From: an uncultured Prevotella sp.
Lineage (GTDB): Bacteria > Bacteroidota > Bacteroidia > Bacteroidales > Bacteroidaceae
Assembly: GCA_905234845.1 (NCBI GenBank)
Contig: CAJOIW010000001.1
Location: 30,230 to 94,229, forward strand
Length of the DNA stretch: 64,000 nucleotides
Reading direction: 5' to 3'
Shown: piece after piece, positions 50,159 through 59,501 of the stretch
How the letters are laid out: every line of letters starts with the position of its first letter
Numbering within the stretch: position 1 is the stretch's first letter
The notes under the pieces: generated by a model
Seen by the model: only the letters and a program-made list of their open reading frames with translations
Told to the model about the DNA's origin: nothing
Databases searched by the model: none
Position numbers and translations under genes: made by a program

Positions 50159-51826
50159 ATGAGTAAAGCGGTCAAAAATATACTGAGTTTGAATTATGAG
50201 GAAGCGATGGACTTCTTCATGAAATCTGAACAATATCATGGATTTGAGCTACCCGAATACTTTACGTTTGATGACGTCCTAAAGTATGTCCGCGAGAAGG
50301 TTGGAGCCATACCCTATAAAGAGTGTCTGCAAGGAAGCGTTTCTCCCGAATCTCTTTCAGATGTAAATCTTGATATTTTGCTCAACAAAGATGGACGCTA
50401 TGCAGTTCGTCCAATTATTATCGCCAATCCTTTCCTCTACTACTTCCTTGTGCGAGAGGTTTGTTGCGAAAACAACTGGCAAGTAATAAAAGAATTGTTT
50501 GAGAGATTTAATGTTCCTCATATCACATCTTGTGCAATTCCAGTCATCCCTAACGAGAAAGAGTCGTTCCATAAGGCAACGACTATCAACAATTGGTGGA
50601 ACAGCATGGAACAACGTTCTATTGAACTGTCATTGGAATATCGTTATATGTTTGTGACAGATATCACTAACTGCTATGGTTCTGTCAATCCTCAAATATT
50701 CGATTGGGCTTTTATGCTCAAAGGAACTTCTTGCGAAAAAGATGGTGAAAGTTTAATTGCAAAAAACATCCAAAGCTACCTAAGAGCATTCCAGCAAGGT
50801 CGCAACATTGGCATTCCTCAAGGTAGTGCCATTTTTGACTTTGTCGGTGAGATTATTCTCGGTTATTCAGACCTTCTGCTCCACGAAGCATTGCTGGAGA
50901 AGGCAAAGGAATATGAGGAACAAGGTAAGACTTTACCAGATTACGAGATCATACGCTATCGTGACGACTACCGTATCTTCTGTAGTAATAAGGATGCGCT
51001 TGAGGACATCTCTTACACCCTCCAGCAGGTTTTGGAACGGCTGAATTTTCGCATGAACAGTCAGAAGACTAAAATTAGCGAAAGCATAGTGACAGATGCA
51101 GTTAAGTCCGACAAACTTGCCTACATTTATAACACTCCCATTTTTAATAAGAAGGGCGTTGACTTCGATAGCTACGAAAAGCACTTACTCTATATTCTAA
51201 TGTTTGCACGTCAATATCCAGATAGTGGTTCAATAAAGACAATGCTGTCAGATATAGATAAGCGAATAGAGGAATGGCTTCATCCACAAGATGAGAAAAA
51301 GAAAGCAGAAAGTATATTATGGGGTGATATCGATGTAAGCGATGATGGTCATCTTATAAAGACAGATAGCAAGAAAGTGAAGGAACCGTATTACATTCCA
51401 GGTGGTAGTGTTCGCGCCATGTCTGCCATCTGTGTTCAGATTGCTCTTGAAAATGTCGGTTGTGCTCATTATGCCCTCCGAATTATCAGTCGTATGATTG
51501 ACTCGCTTAAGGACATGTCAGAAAAGCAATCCATCATCGATCTTGTCTATAACAAACTCTGTTACCAACCCAACTCTGACTACAACCAACTTTGGCTTCA
51601 GAACATGACCTATACCCAGGACAAGAAGAATGGGACATCACCATATTCACTTCGTCTATGCAAATTGGTTATGGGTAATATTGATGAGCCAATATGGAAT
51701 AATGGATGGATAAAGGCTGAATTTGTCCAAAATATACCAATAGAGTCAATCGTAAACAATGAAACGTTGAAGAAGGTTACACCTGTAATCATGTTTAGGG
51801 AAGCAAGGATGTATGCCGAACTATAA
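50159..51826 (+). CDS. Reverse transcriptase of a probable defence type (unclassified)
   Basis: The 555-residue protein has all RT core motifs: motif A YMFVTDITNCYGSV (Asp168), motif B RNIGIPQGSAIFDFVGEIIL (Gln221-Gly222), motif C RYRDDYRIF (Asp269, Asp270) and motif D LNFRMNSQKTKIS (Lys303). The YRDD box is unlike the YADD/YIDD common in group II introns and retrons. There is no maturase or endonuclease domain. Instead a helical C-terminal region of about 230 residues follows, reminiscent of Abi/UG-type defence RTs. The gene is AT-rich compared with neighbours and is followed by a GHKL ATPase. I cannot assign a DRT/UG class. Confidence 0.88.
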   Translation: MSKAVKNILSLNYEEAMDFFMKSEQYHGFELPEYFTFDDVLKYVREKVGAIPYKECLQGSVSPESLSDVNLDILLNKDGRYAVRPIIIANPFLYYFLVREVCCENNWQVIKELFERFNVPHITSCAIPVIPNEKESFHKATTINNWWNSMEQRSIELSLEYRYMFVTDITNCYGSVNPQIFDWAFMLKGTSCEKDGESLIAKNIQSYLRAFQQGRNIGIPQGSAIFDFVGEIILGYSDLLLHEALLEKAKEYEEQGKTLPDYEIIRYRDDYRIFCSNKDALEDISYTLQQVLERLNFRMNSQKTKISESIVTDAVKSDKLAYIYNTPIFNKKGVDFDSYEKHLLYILMFARQYPDSGSIKTMLSDIDKRIEEWLHPQDEKKKAESILWGDIDVSDDGHLIKTDSKKVKEPYYIPGGSVRAMSAICVQIALENVGCAHYALRIISRMIDSLKDMSEKQSIIDLVYNKLCYQPNSDYNQLWLQNMTYTQDKKNGTSPYSLRLCKLVMGNIDEPIWNNGWIKAEFVQNIPIESIVNNETLKKVTPVIMFREARMYAEL

Positions 51827-51960
51827 TCTGTGATGACTGCGACGAAAGAACAAAGAATATAATGGGGCGAATCATAAACGATATAATCAAGTAAGAATGA
51901 ATGCATGGTTTGGGAAAAAATTATTGGTAAATTGAAAACGAACTAACTATAATATGCACA

Positions 51961-54900
51961 ATGGAAAGATCGCCATCTTTAAAAAAGAGTCTTGACGATG
52001 TCAAGTACGAACAGTATGTAAACAATCTACACGACAGATTGCCGCAATTGACTGATCCTAGCGATATTGATTGCCAGCGTTGGCCATGGGAACTTTTACA
52101 GAATGCGAAAGATACTGTTGTAAAAAGAACGAATCCTGAGGATCGTTATGTTGATGTAACTATTAAATACTATACAGATAGCGAAGGCAAGAAAAAGCTA
52201 TATTTTGAACATAACGGAGATCAATTCACAAACAAGGCGATAACTGGTCTTATTTGGAAGTTCAGTGCCGAAAAACGAAATGAGCAGACAACCGAAGATG
52301 GTTTAACTCGTGACAAACAAAGTACTGGCCGCTTTGGTACAGGCTTTATGACCACTCACGCTTTGTCTCTTACAGTAGATGTATCAGGCTCATTATTCCA
52401 TGATGGAGAAGATGTTATGAGAAATGTATCTGTAGATTTTACATTACATCGAGAAGGTCCAGATGACGAAGCATATAAGGATGGTGTTGATAGAACTGAA
52501 ATGGAAATCGACGAGAATATGGATAAAAGACCTATTCCCACCGGTCAAATACTCCCTACAAGATTTACTTATCATCTGAACAAAGAAGCTAGTGAAAAGG
52601 CTGCAAGAATGGGTATTGAAAATGTACGTGCCAATGCTGCTCAAACTATGCTTTTCTGTTCATCAGTTCGTTCTATTACTGTAATTGATGAAGAAAGCCA
52701 TGTCACTTTCAATATTACACGAAAGAATAATAATGAAAGTAAGAATATCGTAAAAGAAACCGTATTCGTAGAAGAAAGTAGCGATAAAAACGAACCTATT
52801 ACGCGTAGATTCATCTCAAAGGAAATCGAAGAGTATTCTAAGGAAATCTCTAGCCATTGGAAAGCGAAAGGTAGAAACCTTCGACTTCATGTAGCCGTTG
52901 AAGTTGACAAGGATAATAATATATTACCTATTCCATCAACATCGCCTGCCGTATATTGTTCTCTTCCACTTATTGGCTTTGAGAGTATGTCATTACCTTT
53001 CTATATCAACAGTAACGACTTTGAACCAGCTACAGAAAGAACTTCTCTGTATCTAAAAAAGAAGAGATATGAATACAGGACTAACGAGGAAACAGAGGAG
53101 GAAGAACAGTTCTATCTGCAAAGCGGCATCAACTGGTCAATATTTGAAAGATCGCTTTCACTTTATGAATCTGTAGTTGATTATCTTGTCGATAACGGAT
53201 ATAAAAAAAGATATAACCTCATTAATGGTTTGGGCGAAATACTTAACGGAGCCTGGGGTGTTGAGACCAAGAACTGTTTAGCCTCACGATTCATCCTGCC
53301 ACTACGAAACATGCTTGTGCAAAAGGATTTAGTCAGGACAAGTGTGGGCTATAGGAGCATAAACTCCGAGGTTAAATTTGTTGAATGCTCTAAGGATTGT
53401 AACTTGCACAATCTCTATGGAATATGCAAGACTATATATGGAACGAATCTCGCTGCTGAGGATGAAAACGAAAACTGGGTTGCATTAAAGTGGGGACGAT
53501 TCACCTTTGAATCAGATTTTGATGAAAAGAAGGCTGATAGTGAGAATCCTACATTCCCTACTGTTAAATACGATAAAGTTGCCAAGTACATAGAAGATGC
53601 TACTTGTATTGATAATCTGAATCTTATCATTGAAAATGATTCTGATACTGATAGCAATTCTGATACTGAACAACAGAATGCTTTCGTAGCTTCACAAAAA
53701 CTTCAATGGTTAAATAAGTTCTATGAATGGATTGAAGCATCAAAAATAACAAACCTTGCAGATAAGAAGATCGTACCAAATCGTCTTGGTTACTTTTGTT
53801 CTATAGAACAAGGTTGTGATTTAAAAGATGCAAGCGACATCCCAACTAACATTTTCGATTTCATGAAGAGATTAGAAATAGACTGGGATAAGAATCTGCT
53901 TATGGAAGGAGTGCAACACATAACCTTAACAAAGGAAACGAAAGATAATGTTGTTACTGCAATAAAGGACCGATCCAAAAAAATTCGCGACGACAAATAT
54001 TCAAACGATGCTTCTAAACTCACAAAGTTACTTCCATTGTTGATGTCTCTTCCCTCTACTGAAGACGGAAGAACCCAAGATTTTTATGATAAGCGTTCAA
54101 AGATTCTTTCAATCTTAAAGACTATATATCAATCTGATAGCAAGAAAGTAGATTCTGTTACATTGGAATTAAAAGCTGAAGCCTGGGAAGACTCAGATAA
54201 GTGGTTCATGAGCCATGTTTCTAAAGAAATAGCAAACCGTAACCATTTGGATATTATCGAGCCGGAAGATACCGAAGAACAAATTGCATCCAAGTATTGC
54301 ACCCCAGAATGGCTCTCAGACATTGTCAGCTTTATGTTTGACAAGGGCTATCTGCATCTTGACGATATAACAGAAAGCGAATCTTCTGACGATGTTCTAA
54401 GTATAATTCCAAACAGGTATGGTGACTTTAAACCAATCAATTTATTATACAAGCAGGGCTTGATTCCCGATAAGTTATTGGATGACAGTCTAAAAGACAC
54501 AGGCTTTGACATCAAAGAAGTCCTTCTGTATGATGGCTTTCTATTAAATGAAAAAGCTAAGATTACAGATTATCAAATTACAACTTTGGCAAGTAAGTAC
54601 AATGAGTACTTTGATGGTGAAGATAATGGCAAGAAGGAATTTGTATCAAAATTCTTGCTTCATTTAGTTCCGGAATGTGGCGAACAATATAAAGAGATTC
54701 GCAACCTTTACGACGAATACAATAACGTTAAAGATGCCACTATTGCCATTATTAAGACTTCAGAGTTAAGCATATGGAAGGGAGCAAAAGACTACATGAT
54801 AGGTTTACTAGCAGAGAAAGCGTCTGAATGCAATAATGTTTTCACTATTGGTAAGATACTCAAAGACTTTACTAATGAGGAGGAACTTACTAACGAGCAA

Positions 54901-56088
54901 ATGAATGATTGCAGAAAAATAGGAATGTCTTGGCTTAATCGATTAGCGCAGGTAATTAAAAATAGCAAAGTGTCAGTGAACGGAGATCTTTTATTGATAC
55001 CCGACTGGTACGGCAATCTTCATCCTTCAAATGAGGTTGTCTATGATGGAACCATTCTTAATCGATACGAACATTGTGATAGTCTAGTAAAACTAGTTGA
55101 TAGTGAACTATGGTCACATTTCCCTGACGAAAAGAAGATAGAAGGTGATGACAATATGATAAGCTCTATAGTTCATCCCCAATATATTTTCGCAGAAGAA
55201 TTTCAAAATAATACTGACGAAAAGTTATTCAACCTCGTTGATAGATTGGTGTTCTTCTGTAGTGAACATAACTCTACAGAATGGAGGAGCTTGCTCAAAC
55301 GTTCAATACAGACGCTTCTCTTTTTTTTCGAGTCAAATGAATCGAAATCAATGGCTATTTTTAGTCTCCGTAATATGGATGACACAAAATTGTCAAGACT
55401 ATTTCCAGAAACATACAAGAACAGGAAGAATTTGTCATATGATTATATTTACGATGCTGAAACAAAAGCTCGTTTCTCCCAAATGAATGACAACTATTCT
55501 TCGGATGAAATAGAGATATTGATTGAGAATAAAGACTTTGTTAAGAAAATGTTACAGAGTAGTGACCTAATGACCATCCAAAAGATTATCGAGGAATTTC
55601 CTGATACGGATTTTAAGTCAATACTAAACATCTTACGAAGAGAGCAAGGAGAATTTAACTTAGAACGATTCCAGCAAAACATTTCTGATGAGCGCAAAAG
55701 AGACATCGGAGATAAAGGTGAATGTTTCGTTTACGAAATGCTTTGTAGTCGCTTTGGTAGTGTTAATGTCAGATGGTCAAATTATGCACCAAACGACGAG
55801 AATGCAAGAATTGTAAGTTTTAACGGTAAAGATTATCGTTTGAATACTACTACACATGATTTTGACTTCGTTGTTTCGCATAATGGTAAGACCATATTTA
55901 TTGAAGTTAAGACAACTGTGGGAAATATAAAATATAGTAAAGATTTTCCACTTATCTTCGAAACTAAAGAATGGGAGTGGATAGATGATAATACGACAGA
56001 TAATGCTCTTCACTATATTGTTAGAGTTTTCGATGTTGAAAATAGTCCCAAAGCATACTTCTTAAAACAAGAATTGAATATTGAATGA
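51961..56088 (+). CDS. Large GHKL (sacsin/HSP90-like) ATPase with C-terminal DUF3883 nuclease-like domain
   Basis: The 1375-residue protein has an N-terminal ATP-binding GHKL fold: N box WPWELLQNAKDTV (Glu44, Asn48), G1-like LYFEHNGDQFT, and G2 STGRFGTGFMTTHAL (Gly123-Gly128). A long middle region of about 1000 residues has no recognised motif. The C-terminus (from about 1245) has the DUF3883/PD-(D/E)XK-like pattern GDKGECFVYEML, HDFDFVV (Asp1302) and IFIEVKTT (Glu1315, Lys1317). This build recurs in anti-phage loci; ATP-gated nuclease activity is an inference. It starts 134 bp after the RT, with no visible separate promoter, and shares its AT-rich composition. Confidence 0.85.
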   Translation: MERSPSLKKSLDDVKYEQYVNNLHDRLPQLTDPSDIDCQRWPWELLQNAKDTVVKRTNPEDRYVDVTIKYYTDSEGKKKLYFEHNGDQFTNKAITGLIWKFSAEKRNEQTTEDGLTRDKQSTGRFGTGFMTTHALSLTVDVSGSLFHDGEDVMRNVSVDFTLHREGPDDEAYKDGVDRTEMEIDENMDKRPIPTGQILPTRFTYHLNKEASEKAARMGIENVRANAAQTMLFCSSVRSITVIDEESHVTFNITRKNNNESKNIVKETVFVEESSDKNEPITRRFISKEIEEYSKEISSHWKAKGRNLRLHVAVEVDKDNNILPIPSTSPAVYCSLPLIGFESMSLPFYINSNDFEPATERTSLYLKKKRYEYRTNEETEEEEQFYLQSGINWSIFERSLSLYESVVDYLVDNGYKKRYNLINGLGEILNGAWGVETKNCLASRFILPLRNMLVQKDLVRTSVGYRSINSEVKFVECSKDCNLHNLYGICKTIYGTNLAAEDENENWVALKWGRFTFESDFDEKKADSENPTFPTVKYDKVAKYIEDATCIDNLNLIIENDSDTDSNSDTEQQNAFVASQKLQWLNKFYEWIEASKITNLADKKIVPNRLGYFCSIEQGCDLKDASDIPTNIFDFMKRLEIDWDKNLLMEGVQHITLTKETKDNVVTAIKDRSKKIRDDKYSNDASKLTKLLPLLMSLPSTEDGRTQDFYDKRSKILSILKTIYQSDSKKVDSVTLELKAEAWEDSDKWFMSHVSKEIANRNHLDIIEPEDTEEQIASKYCTPEWLSDIVSFMFDKGYLHLDDITESESSDDVLSIIPNRYGDFKPINLLYKQGLIPDKLLDDSLKDTGFDIKEVLLYDGFLLNEKAKITDYQITTLASKYNEYFDGEDNGKKEFVSKFLLHLVPECGEQYKEIRNLYDEYNNVKDATIAIIKTSELSIWKGAKDYMIGLLAEKASECNNVFTIGKILKDFTNEEELTNEQMNDCRKIGMSWLNRLAQVIKNSKVSVNGDLLLIPDWYGNLHPSNEVVYDGTILNRYEHCDSLVKLVDSELWSHFPDEKKIEGDDNMISSIVHPQYIFAEEFQNNTDEKLFNLVDRLVFFCSEHNSTEWRSLLKRSIQTLLFFFESNESKSMAIFSLRNMDDTKLSRLFPETYKNRKNLSYDYIYDAETKARFSQMNDNYSSDEIEILIENKDFVKKMLQSSDLMTIQKIIEEFPDTDFKSILNILRREQGEFNLERFQQNISDERKRDIGDKGECFVYEMLCSRFGSVNVRWSNYAPNDENARIVSFNGKDYRLNTTTHDFDFVVSHNGKTIFIEVKTTVGNIKYSKDFPLIFETKEWEWIDDNTTDNALHYIVRVFDVENSPKAYFLKQELNIE

Positions 56089-56125
56089 ATTATTTGGTAT
56101 GTCAATAAAATAAAAATTATTAACT

Positions 56126-56886
56126 ATGAATGTATATTTTGTAAATCCAACTTATGTTAAGCCAGAAGGATGGAAGCCCTTGTTGGCTTACTTGAAAGTA
56201 AAAGCTGCTTATAGCTTTATTCCTAAAGAATATCTCCCTGTCAGTCTGTTAAAATTATTAAGCCTTATCTAAAAGCATCATATACTACTAACCAAGATAT
56301 TGACAAATTCTCTGATTCCTGCGCTTTTTGGCTAAGGGCTCATTTTGAAAAACATATCCGGTTAATTACTGAGGATTATGAAAATATCGATGAAATTCCT
56401 GAGGAAGAGCGAAGAAAATACAGTTCGCAATCAGCCTTAAATAACATTAGAAACTTAGATGAAAATAATTGCCTTATATTATTACACATAGAATCTTATT
56501 TTGAAGAAGATGGAACAATATATTTAAATACCATTCGGTCAAATCATATTGCACAATATTGCTTAAACATACTTCACAAGAAATATGGTCACAACCAATA
56601 TCAAAACCAAAGTTCGTTTGTTGCCTTTAATGAATTTTTTACGGAAGCATGGAGATTTAGACCTGGATATCTAGGATGGATTCGCTATTACCTTGATACG
56701 TCCAACTTCAGCATTATCAATTTCATGAAGAATGTTAATAGGGGAATAAAAGAATTAGCACCTAATGATTTCCCTTCAATAGAAGTAAATGGAAAAAGGT
56801 GCTTTACCCCACTTAGAACAAAAGAAGGAGATGAAAAACTTCAGAAATTTGAAAAAGATGCAGAAGAAGCAGAAAAAATATCTTAA
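56126..56886 (+). pseudogene. Third gene of the RT island, broken by a single-base frameshift
   Basis: ATG 56126 begins MNVYFVNPTYVKPEGWKPLL and runs in one frame to about PKEYLPV before reaching a stop at 56272. The -1 frame, open from 56227, continues without stops to TAA 56886 (KIIKPYLKASYTTNQDIDKF, LILLHIESYFEEDGTIYLNT, WRFRPGYLGWIRYYLDTSN, FEKDAEEAEKIS). Joined, they give a protein of about 253 residues. The switch lies between 56227 and 56272 and fits loss of one base; an AAAA run at 56251 makes a programmed slip or a sequencing error possible. I do not recognise the family. It starts 37 bp after the GHKL gene. Confidence 0.75.
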
Positions 56887-57010
56887 AGAAAATAGTTGGA
56901 GAGAGACTATGTATGATTATAATGATGAAGTAGATAAGTTGAATAGTGCTTTTTGGAGAGAATGTGGTGAATGTGGTTCGAATTGCGAATCATGGCCAGG
57001 GTGGGGTTGA
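56831..57010 (+). CDS. Possible small basic protein with a C-terminal CxxC
   Basis: The 59-codon frame from ATG 56831 (in frame with an earlier ATG at 56789) overlaps the end of the broken third gene in another frame. It begins with a very basic stretch (MKNFRNLKKMQKKQKKYLKE) and ends WRECGECGSNCESWPGWG. The non-overlapping part and the cysteine-rich end argue that it may be real; the A-rich composition alone could produce the Lys run. No homology is recognised. Confidence 0.3.
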   Translation: MKNFRNLKKMQKKQKKYLKENSWRETMYDYNDEVDKLNSAFWRECGECGSNCESWPGWG

Positions 57011-57102
57011 TAATAAGTGGGCTTTGCAATAACCTAGAAGTCCTGCTGAACAAGCAGGAGATAGAAACCAATTGAATTGAGTTCAAAAGAAACAAGAATA
57101 AT

Positions 57103-57375
57103 ATGGTAGGAAATATTGACATACTTGTACAAGAACTCTGTAAGTTGCCCAAGGAAGTGGGATGGATTGAGTTCAAACATAGCAATTGTGAGCCGAATAT
57201 GGTTGGTGAGGACATTAGTGCCCTTGCCAACAGTGCGACACTGACCGACCGCGACCATGCTTATATGATATGGGGCGTAGATGACACGACTCACGAGATA
57301 ATTGGCACAAAGGTGTGGCAGATGGAAGAAAGGCGAGCAGAGTTAGAGAATTGGCTTCGTATGAGCATAGTTTGA
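57103..57375 (+). pseudogene. Truncated AlbA_2 (Schlafen-like) domain protein
   Basis: The 90-residue frame matches only the N-terminus of AlbA_2/ATP-binding DNA-binding proteins: WIEFKHSNCEPNMVGEDISALANSATL, AYMIWGVDDTTHEIIGTK and ELENWLRM. Complete members are several times longer, continuing with a C-terminal ATPase-like and winged-helix region that is absent here. Decay or truncation at the right border of the island is likely. Such proteins are frequent in defence and mobile regions. Confidence 0.7.
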
Positions 57376-57399
57376 TTTGCCGATAATATGTTTCAATAA

Positions 57400-57461
57400 A
57401 AATTCCCTAGGGAATTTATTCCGAAAGACGGCCTTTCAGATAAAAATCCCTAGGGAATTTT
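57400..57461 (-). terminator. Twin CCCTAGGG palindromes downstream of pyrH
   Basis: A perfect 18-bp palindrome AAATTCCCTAGGGAATTT (57400-57417) and a near copy (57443-57460) flank one unit of the 22-bp family (GAAAGACGGCCTTTC, 57423-57437). On the minus strand each palindrome is followed by TTTTTA, as in a terminator for pyrH. Confidence 0.65.
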
Positions 57462-57487
57462 TCGTAAGAGAAATACCTTCTCAGTCG

Positions 57488-58198
57488 TTAAGGGTGTACC
57501 AACGTGCCAATCTCCTCGCCTTCAATGACACGGCGCAGGTTACCTGGCTTGTCCATGTTGAACACATAGATGGGCAGACCGTTGTCGCGACACATGACGA
57601 TAGCCGAGAGGTCCATCACCTTCAAGTTGCGCTGTAGCACCTCGTCGTAGCTGATGTCGTCGAACTTTGTGGCTGTGGGGTCTTTTTCTGGGTCGGCGGT
57701 ATAGATGCCGTCCACGCGTGTGCCTTTCAACATCACGTCGGCCTCAATCTCAACACCTCGCAACGACGAGCCTGTGTCGGTGGTGAAGTAAGGGCTCCCT
57801 GTACCAGCAGAGAAGATGCACACCTTGCCTTGCTCCATAGAATGAATGGCGCGCCACTTGGTGTAGAACTCACCGACGGGTTCCATGCGGATGGCCGTGT
57901 AGACTTGGTTTTTCACACCTTCAGCATCAAGTGCCGATGAGAGCGCTAGTGAATTGATGACCGTGGCCATCATACCCATCTGGTCGCCCTTCACGCGGTC
58001 AAAGCCTTTCTTGGCTCCACTCAGCCCACGGAAGATGTTGCCACCACCGATGACAATGCCAATCTCGACACCCATGTCGTGAATTTCCTTAATCTGGCGG
58101 GCATACTCGGCGAGACGCTCTGTGTCGATGCCGAAACCTGTTCCGGCTGCAAGGCTCTCGCCACTTAACTTCAATAGTATTCGTTTAAATCTTGCCAT
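57488..58198 (-). CDS. pyrH: Uridylate kinase
   Basis: The 236-residue bacterial UMP kinase phosphorylates UMP to UDP. Amino-acid-kinase-fold signatures are visible: RILLKLSGESLAAGTGFGID, GIVIGGGNIFRG, GDQMGMMATVINSLAL, GTGSPYFTTDTGSSLRGVEIEADVMLKGTRVDGIYTADP and DLSAIVMCRDNGLPIYVFNM. The ring of conserved residues and the length are typical. It lies 22 bp downstream of birA on the same strand and probably shares its promoter. Confidence 0.97.
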   Translation of the reverse strand: MARFKRILLKLSGESLAAGTGFGIDTERLAEYARQIKEIHDMGVEIGIVIGGGNIFRGLSGAKKGFDRVKGDQMGMMATVINSLALSSALDAEGVKNQVYTAIRMEPVGEFYTKWRAIHSMEQGKVCIFSAGTGSPYFTTDTGSSLRGVEIEADVMLKGTRVDGIYTADPEKDPTATKFDDISYDEVLQRNLKVMDLSAIVMCRDNGLPIYVFNMDKPGNLRRVIEGEEIGTLVHP

Positions 58199-58220
58199 AT
58201 TGTTTTTTTATAAATGATGA

Positions 58221-58928
58221 TTATGCAATGATAAATTGTACCTCCTTAAACTGATACTGCCGCAAGATTCCCTTATCGTCTTTTAATGTCAACCGGCCAT
58301 CTGGCTCTACGTTAATCAGTTCAGCTGTGAATTCGCCATCTTCGTCATGATAGGGCCACATACCATTCCGCCGATAGAGGAATGACTCGTATGACGGTGG
58401 TAATGCCTGCAGATCCAGTCTTGCGAGAAAATCGTCCAGCAGTTGTTTGCGGTCTTCTTTATGCCCTGTAACTTGGCAGAGCGAGACAGGATTGGGCGCA
58501 TCGCTGAAAAACTTGTCTTGGTTCACATTGATGCCTATGCCTACAATGCTTTCTTTGACTACACCGCCCTGCAAACGGTTCTCTATCAGGATGCCTCCCG
58601 CTTTTCGGTCGTGCCAGTAGATGTCGTTGGGCCACTTGATACTGAAACCGTCGGCATGTTGCCTAAGTGTCTGACACATGGCTACGCTTACTGCCTTAGA
58701 TATCTCAAACTGATTGCCTGCTTTGATGTTTCTTGGATGTAGCAAGAGTGAGAAAAGGAGGTTTTTGCCCCGTTCGCTTTCCCATGTGTTGCTTCCGCAG
58801 CCTAGGCCGTCAGTTTGGTAGTCGGTCCAGACCACAACGTTCTCGCCTTTGCCCAGCGACAGCCGATGTGTTTTTAGCCAACGGTTGGTAGAATCCGTCT
58901 CTTCTAAATGTATGATACGGCAATCCAT
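58221..58928 (-). CDS. birA: Biotin--[acetyl-CoA-carboxylase] ligase
   Basis: The 235-residue enzyme is the catalytic type without an N-terminal helix-turn-helix. It attaches biotin to carboxylase carrier domains. Motifs include LEETDSTNRWLK, TDYQTDGLGCGSNTWESERGKNLLFSLLL (biotinyl-AMP loop, with GCGSN in place of the usual GRGRR-type), SIKWPNDIYWHDRKAGGILIEN and GIGINVNQ. The start is ATG 58928, since the earlier ATG at 58940 lies inside the -7 box (58945-58938). No DNA-binding domain, so it is not a repressor. Confidence 0.93.
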   Translation of the reverse strand: MDCRIIHLEETDSTNRWLKTHRLSLGKGENVVVWTDYQTDGLGCGSNTWESERGKNLLFSLLLHPRNIKAGNQFEISKAVSVAMCQTLRQHADGFSIKWPNDIYWHDRKAGGILIENRLQGGVVKESIVGIGINVNQDKFFSDAPNPVSLCQVTGHKEDRKQLLDDFLARLDLQALPPSYESFLYRRNGMWPYHDEDGEFTAELINVEPDGRLTLKDDKGILRQYQFKEVQFIIA

Positions 58929-58937
58929 TTCTGTCTG

Positions 58938-58945
58938 CAAAATTA
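58938..58945 (-). promoter_or_regulatory. Promoter of birA-pyrH
   Basis: TAATTTTG on the minus strand, about 10 bp before the chosen start codon, implying a very short leader. Confidence 0.65.
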
Positions 58946-59050
58946 CAAATTTAATTCATAATTCATGGTTTAAAAACGAAAAATATTCTTTTCTTTGTTA
59001 ATGATGCACAAGTTTTTTCATTCGTTTATATGTAATTCAAATATTTTCTG

Positions 59051-59058
59051 TATTTTTG
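59051..59058 (+). promoter_or_regulatory. Promoter of the DNPH1-like/polyferredoxin genes
   Basis: TATTTTTG matches the -7 box and is 21 bp before ATG 59079, excluding the in-frame ATG at 58995. Confidence 0.65.
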
Positions 59059-59078
59059 CAACCATAATATTAGTTGAG

Positions 59079-59501
59079 ATGATAAAGCGGAAAATCTATT
59101 TTGCAGGTTCCATTCGTGGTGGGCGTACAGATGCCGAGCGCTATCGGAGAATGATAGCATATATCGGTCGGACTGATACCGTATTGACTGAGCACGTTGG
59201 CAGCAGTAAGTTGAGCCTTGTGGAACAAGGCCGCCAACGCGATGCGCATATTTACGAGCAAGATACGGCTTGGTTACGCGAGAGCGACTTGCTCATAGGT
59301 GAATGCACCTGTCCCTCGCTGGGCGTGGGCTATGAACTGGCCTATGCCGAGTCGCATGGTATTCCCTGTCATATCTTCTACGACAAGACTAAGACGCAAT
59401 TGTCGGCCATGCTCACAGGCAATCCCTACTTCAACATCTATCCCTACGAGAACGAAGAAGAAATTTATAATCAGCTTGACAAAATATTGCAAACGATATG
59501 A
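59079..59501 (+). CDS. Nucleoside 2-deoxyribosyltransferase/DNPH1-like hydrolase
   Basis: The 140-residue protein has the small Rossmann-like fold of the DNPH1 (Rcl) and nucleoside deoxyribosyltransferase group. It shows KIYFAGSIRGGRTDAERYRRM (nucleotide loop), LRESDLLIGECTCPSLGVGYELAYAESHGIP (catalytic Glu in GYELAYA) and a short C-terminus. DNPH1 enzymes cleave the glycosidic bond of 2'-deoxynucleoside 5'-monophosphates, often damaged ones. Its stop overlaps the next start (ATGA), so expression is coupled to the polyferredoxin, a pairing whose meaning is unclear. Confidence 0.85.
   Translation: MIKRKIYFAGSIRGGRTDAERYRRMIAYIGRTDTVLTEHVGSSKLSLVEQGRQRDAHIYEQDTAWLRESDLLIGECTCPSLGVGYELAYAESHGIPCHIFYDKTKTQLSAMLTGNPYFNIYPYENEEEIYNQLDKILQTI

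Noticed and set aside
50159..51826. Group II intron or retron
   Set aside because: No maturase or HNH domain, no intron RNA-like boundaries, no retron msr/msd-like inverted repeats next to the RT, and the RT is longer than retron RTs.
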